This document shows, piece after piece, positions 6,559 through 9,199 of a stretch of DNA of 9,199 nt. Location: NCBI GenBank assembly GCA_003133345.1, contig PKXB01000041.1, forward strand, positions 1-9,199, written 5' to 3'. How positions within the stretch are numbered: the stretch's first letter is position 1; the number at the start of each line of letters is the position of its first letter. A program made the translations under genes and the position numbers. This stretch comes from Hyphomicrobiales bacterium (GTDB lineage Bacteria; Pseudomonadota; Alphaproteobacteria; Rhizobiales; Xanthobacteraceae). The notes beneath the pieces were generated by a model that worked only from the letters and a program-made list of their open reading frames with translations, ran no database searches and was not told where the DNA came from.

Positions 6559-7677
6559 TCAACCTAATTTCTCGCCGGTATAGAGCGAGCTTGCACGATA
6601 GCGCTGCAGCGCGAAGCGCGCGAGCACACCGATGGTGGCGGCCAGCGGCACCGCCACCAGCAGACCGACGAAGCCGAACAGATAGCCGAAGGCGAGCAAT
6701 GCGAAGATCAACCAGACCGGATGCAGGCCGACGCTTTCGCCGACCAGCTTGGGCGCCAGCAGATTGCCCTCGAGGAACTGGCCGACCAGGAAGATGCCGA
6801 GCACCATGAGGATCGAGCTGTAGTCCGGCCAGAACTGCGCCACCGCCACGCCGAGCGCGAGGATCAAGCCGGTCATCGAGCCGACATAGGGAATGAAGGT
6901 GATCACGCCGGAAATCAGCCCGATCAGTAGGCCGAAATTGAGCCCGCTCAGCGTGAGCGCCACCGCGTAGAACGAACCGAGGATCAGGCAGACCGCGGTC
7001 TGTCCGCGCACGAAGCCGGCAATGGCGGCGTCGATCTCGCGCGCGAGCCGGCGCACGGTTTCGCGCTGGTTGACCGGGACCCAGCCGTCGGCAGTGCGGA
7101 TCATGCAGTGCCAGTCGTAGATCAGGTAGAACGCGACCACCGGCGTCACCACCACCAGCGAGAACAGCGAGAACAGCGCGCGACCGCCCGACCAAAGGGA
7201 TTGCAGGAACGTGGTGAGCCAGCCGACGCCTTGCGTCACCAGATCGCCGATCGATTTGTCGGCACTGAAACTCGCGCCCAGGATTTTCTGGAGCCACGGC
7301 CGGCTCGGATCGCTGAGCAGGGATTGCAGCCGCGTCACATAGCCGGGAATGTTGTCGATAAAGGACGACAACTGGCCGCCCAGGATCGGCGCCACCAGCA
7401 GGATCAAGAGGACGATCGCCATCACCACCAGAGTAATCATCGACAGCGCGGCGGCCAGCCGGTTGACGCCGAGGCGCTCAAACCGGTCGGTGACCGGCGT
7501 AAGCAGATAAGCGATCGCCGCGCCGGCGACGAACGGCAGCAGGATCTGGCTCAGCAGCCACAGCAGCAGCACCATGACGGCGAGCGCGGCCAGCCAGAAC
7601 ACGACCTGCCGCTCGGACGGCATGCCGTCGCCCTTAGGCACCTCGCCGCGCGGACGGGGCCGGGCGCGCGGGCTCAC
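6559..7677 (-). CDS. AI-2E/PerM-family membrane transporter
   Basis: A 372-residue inner-membrane protein of the AI-2E transporter (UPF0118, PerM/TqsA) family. Members have been linked to export of autoinducer-2 or of other solutes, and one branch to sodium/proton exchange; the substrate here is unknown. Residues 24-55 and 76-100 hold the first hydrophobic segments. A soluble stretch follows at about 101-165 (IDNIPGYVTRLQSLL). Further segments lie at about 166-187, 223-245, 247-283 and 288-303, and the last at about 321-355. Family landmarks are FIPYVGSMTGLILA at 261-274, EGNLLAPKLVGESVGLHPVW at 303-322 and GLLVAVPLAA at 338-347. The chosen GTG overlaps the TGA of the preceding gene (GTGA, 7674-7677), a usual sign of translational coupling. 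An ATG at 7623 with AAGG 8 nt upstream would give a 354-residue form without the basic leader and is nearly as plausible. Confidence 0.9.
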   Translation of the reverse strand: MSPRARPRPRGEVPKGDGMPSERQVVFWLAALAVMVLLLWLLSQILLPFVAGAAIAYLLTPVTDRFERLGVNRLAAALSMITLVVMAIVLLILLVAPILGGQLSSFIDNIPGYVTRLQSLLSDPSRPWLQKILGASFSADKSIGDLVTQGVGWLTTFLQSLWSGGRALFSLFSLVVVTPVVAFYLIYDWHCMIRTADGWVPVNQRETVRRLAREIDAAIAGFVRGQTAVCLILGSFYAVALTLSGLNFGLLIGLISGVITFIPYVGSMTGLILALGVAVAQFWPDYSSILMVLGIFLVGQFLEGNLLAPKLVGESVGLHPVWLIFALLAFGYLFGFVGLLVAVPLAATIGVLARFALQRYRASSLYTGEKLG

Positions 7678-8222
7678 GGTCCGGTCGCCGTCGTGTTCAT
7701 GTGGCGTACCCATTCGGCGACATAGGCGGCCACCGACAGCAAGGTCAAGACGGCGACCAGGCCCATGAGGATGAGCGTGAGCGTCGGCAGCTCGTAATTG
7801 AAGCCGAGCGAGCCGAGCACCACGCTGGCGAACACGATCTGCGCCACCGTGTTGAGCTTGGAGACCAGCAACGGCTTGACCTTGAGCGGGGCTCCCACCA
7901 GCCAGGACAGCATGAATGCGCCGACAATCATGATGTCGCGCGACACCACCAGGATCACCAGCCAGAGCGGGATAAAACCGTTGACGCCGAGGGTGAGGTA
8001 GATCGAGACGATCAGCGCCTTGTCGGCGAGCGGATCGAGATAGGCGCCGAGCTCAGTGATCATGGCGAAGCGCTTGGCGAGATAGCCGTCGATGGCGTCG
8101 CTGACGCCGGCGGCCAGGAACAGCACGAAAGCGATCCACATGGCGCCGGGCGTGGCGATCGCCCAGACCACGATCGGCACCAGCAGAATGCGCCCCAGCG
8201 TTATGAGGTTTGGAATATTCAA
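7674..8222 (-). CDS. CDP-alcohol phosphatidyltransferase (PgsA/cardiolipin synthase-like)
   Basis: A membrane enzyme that joins a CDP-diacylglycerol lipid to an alcohol such as glycerol-3-phosphate or phosphatidylglycerol in phospholipid synthesis. The signature of the family is present: D42 and D45-G46 in [12 protein letters not shown]59, D63 and D67 in [10 protein letters not shown]. The usual arginine of the DGxxAR part is a lysine (K50). Hydrophobic segments lie at about 12-40, 68-110 and 125-170. With the TTG start at 8220-8222 the protein is 182 residues, the same as E. coli PgsA, and starts [13 protein letters not shown] as relatives do. A GTG at 8327 or ATG at 8306 would add 35 or 28 polar residues without family resemblance. 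A TATACT sequence lies inside that stretch and fits the short form. The substrate cannot be told; the usual pgsA of alphaproteobacteria is near uvrC, so this may be a second, cardiolipin-synthase-like enzyme. Confidence 0.85.
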   Translation of the reverse strand: MNIPNLITLGRILLVPIVVWAIATPGAMWIAFVLFLAAGVSDAIDGYLAKRFAMITELGAYLDPLADKALIVSIYLTLGVNGFIPLWLVILVVSRDIMIVGAFMLSWLVGAPLKVKPLLVSKLNTVAQIVFASVVLGSLGFNYELPTLTLILMGLVAVLTLLSVAAYVAEWVRHMNTTATGP

Positions 8223-8284
8223 GGCAATCCCGGCTCGTCGACCCGTCCCGGCTTGGTCCCCCGGCAACGCGTCAATCTCGGCAG

Positions 8285-8290
8285 AGTATA
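8285..8290 (-). promoter_or_regulatory. Possible -10 element (TATACT) for the phosphatidyltransferase operon
   Basis: The minus strand reads TATACT, one base from the consensus -10 hexamer. No good -35 (TTGACA-like) is seen 16-18 nt upstream, so the call is weak. Transcription from here would begin near 8278, leaving a leader of about 55 nt before the TTG start at 8222 and excluding the two longer start choices. Confidence 0.35.
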
Positions 8291-8360
8291 ACGGCGCTTC
8301 GACCATTGCGCGACTTGCGTTTTCCACGTAGGACCCCGGCGCTAGAGCGTGACCCGTTAA

Positions 8361-8366
8361 GAAGGG
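8361..8366 (+). promoter_or_regulatory. Ribosome binding site of purM
   Basis: GAAGGG lies 5 nt before the ATG at 8372, at normal spacing, and fixes the start of purM. No convincing promoter for purM was found between the two divergent genes; TTGCGC at 8306 and TAGGAC at 8329 have 17-nt spacing but poor hexamers. Confidence 0.65.
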
Positions 8367-8371
8367 CCATC

Positions 8372-9199
8372 ATGGCAGAAAAGGAGCGCGGCCTCACTTA
8401 CGCGCAAGCAGGCGTCGATATCGATGCCGGCAACCGGATGGTGGAGCTGATCAAGCCGCTGGTACGCGCCACCGCGCGCGCCGGGGCGGACGCGGAAATC
8501 GGCGGCTTCGGCGGCCTGTTCGACCTCAAACGCCTGGGCATGACCGATCCGATCCTGGTGGCGGCCACCGACGGCGTCGGCACCAAGGTCAAGATCGCCA
8601 TCGAGACCGGCCGCCACGACACCATCGGCATCGATCTGGTCGCCATGAGCGTCAACGACCTGGTGGTACAAGGCGCCGAGCCTTTGTTCTTCCTCGACTA
8701 CTACGCCTGCGGCAAGCTCGAACCGGAAATCGGCGCCGCCGTGGTCGCCGGCATCTCCATCGGCTGCCGGCAAGCCGGCTGCGCGCTAATCGGCGGCGAG
8801 ACCGCCGAGATGCCCGGCCTCTACCAGGGCGACGATTACGATCTCGCCGGTTTCGCGGTCGGCGCCGCCGAGCGCGGCGCGCTGCTGCCGCGCGGCGATA
8901 TCGCGGACGGCGACGTCATCATTGGGCTCGCCTCCTCCGGCGTGCATTCCAACGGCTATTCGCTGGTGCGCAAGGTCGTCGGTAAGACCGGGCTCAACTG
9001 GTCCGCGCCGGCGCCGTTCGCGGCCGACCAGACTTTAGGCGAAGCCATCCTGACGCCCACGCGCATCTATGTGAAATCGTGCCTGGCCGCGATCCGCGCG
9101 ACCAAAGCGGTGAAAGGCCTCGCGCATATCACCGGCGGCGGTTTTCCCGACAACATCCCGCGCGTGCTGCCGGAGGCCTTAGGCGCGCGCATCGATCTG
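8372..9199 (+). CDS. purM: Phosphoribosylformylglycinamidine cyclo-ligase (AIR synthetase), 3' end missing
   Basis: The first 276 residues of PurM, which uses ATP to close FGAM into aminoimidazole ribonucleotide in purine synthesis; it is a cytoplasmic homodimer. [15 protein letters not shown] at 8-22 is the typical N-terminus, [10 protein letters not shown] at 43-52 the glycine-rich part, and [12 protein letters not shown] at 65-76 the core nucleotide/substrate motif. Then come [25 protein letters not shown] at 86-110, [12 protein letters not shown] at 140-151, [16 protein letters not shown] at 185-200 and [14 protein letters not shown] at 251-264. The family is about 345-355 residues long, so about 70-80 residues lie beyond the window edge. 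The frame is open to the last base. It is divergent from the phosphatidyltransferase gene. In related genomes purN commonly follows. Confidence 0.97.
   Translation, partial: MAEKERGLTYAQAGVDIDAGNRMVELIKPLVRATARAGADAEIGGFGGLFDLKRLGMTDPILVAATDGVGTKVKIAIETGRHDTIGIDLVAMSVNDLVVQGAEPLFFLDYYACGKLEPEIGAAVVAGISIGCRQAGCALIGGETAEMPGLYQGDDYDLAGFAVGAAERGALLPRGDIADGDVIIGLASSGVHSNGYSLVRKVVGKTGLNWSAPAPFAADQTLGEAILTPTRIYVKSCLAAIRATKAVKGLAHITGGGFPDNIPRVLPEALGARIDL

Noticed and set aside
6551..7297. Upstream extension of the hdaA frame to about 479 residues
   Set aside because: The added part lies wholly within the transporter gene in another frame and has low-complexity arginine-rich sequence; HdaA similarity starts only near 6550.
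7108..8291. Plus-strand open frames rich in H, Q, R and D opposite the transporter and phosphatidyltransferase
   Set aside because: This composition is what the reverse strand of membrane-protein codons produces; there is no independent coding signal.

Overview
The window is high-GC chromosomal DNA from an alphaproteobacterium, most likely of the order Hyphomicrobiales (Bradyrhizobium/Rhodopseudomonas-like). The support is the HdaA-type DnaA paralogue, the characteristic run purM / CDP-alcohol phosphatidyltransferase / AI-2E-family membrane protein / hdaA / ppk / ppx, and the base composition. The species cannot be fixed from this sequence alone.

Right part (about 5.8-9.2 kb): purM (purine synthesis) runs rightward and leaves the window unfinished. 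Divergent from it, on the minus strand, is a tightly packed set: a PgsA/cardiolipin-synthase-like phosphatidyltransferase, an eight-helix-type AI-2E/PerM-family transporter whose probable GTG start overlaps the preceding stop codon, and hdaA, which starts 8 nt after the transporter stop. Middle part (about 2.0-5.8 kb): the polyphosphate pair ppk (synthesis) and ppx (breakdown), also on the minus strand, 31 nt apart if the ATG start of ppx is used. Left part (0-2.0 kb): a stand-alone TrpB2-type tryptophan synthase beta chain on the minus strand, then a gene-poor stretch, then a small two-helix membrane protein gene on the plus strand that is broken by a one-base frameshift.

The main unexpected observation is that trpB lies between two imperfect copies (48 of 55 aligned bases by hand count, one 2-nt gap) of the ppx 3' end and its downstream sequence. 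The copy after trpB still reads as the last 11 codons and stop of a Ppx protein. This looks like a scar of trpB entering, or being duplicated into, the end of an older ppk-ppx operon. A second point of interest is the frameshift at a five-G run in the small membrane protein. The other genes look like intact housekeeping genes. I did not find a CRISPR array, tRNA, rRNA, transposase, phage gene or obvious defence system here.
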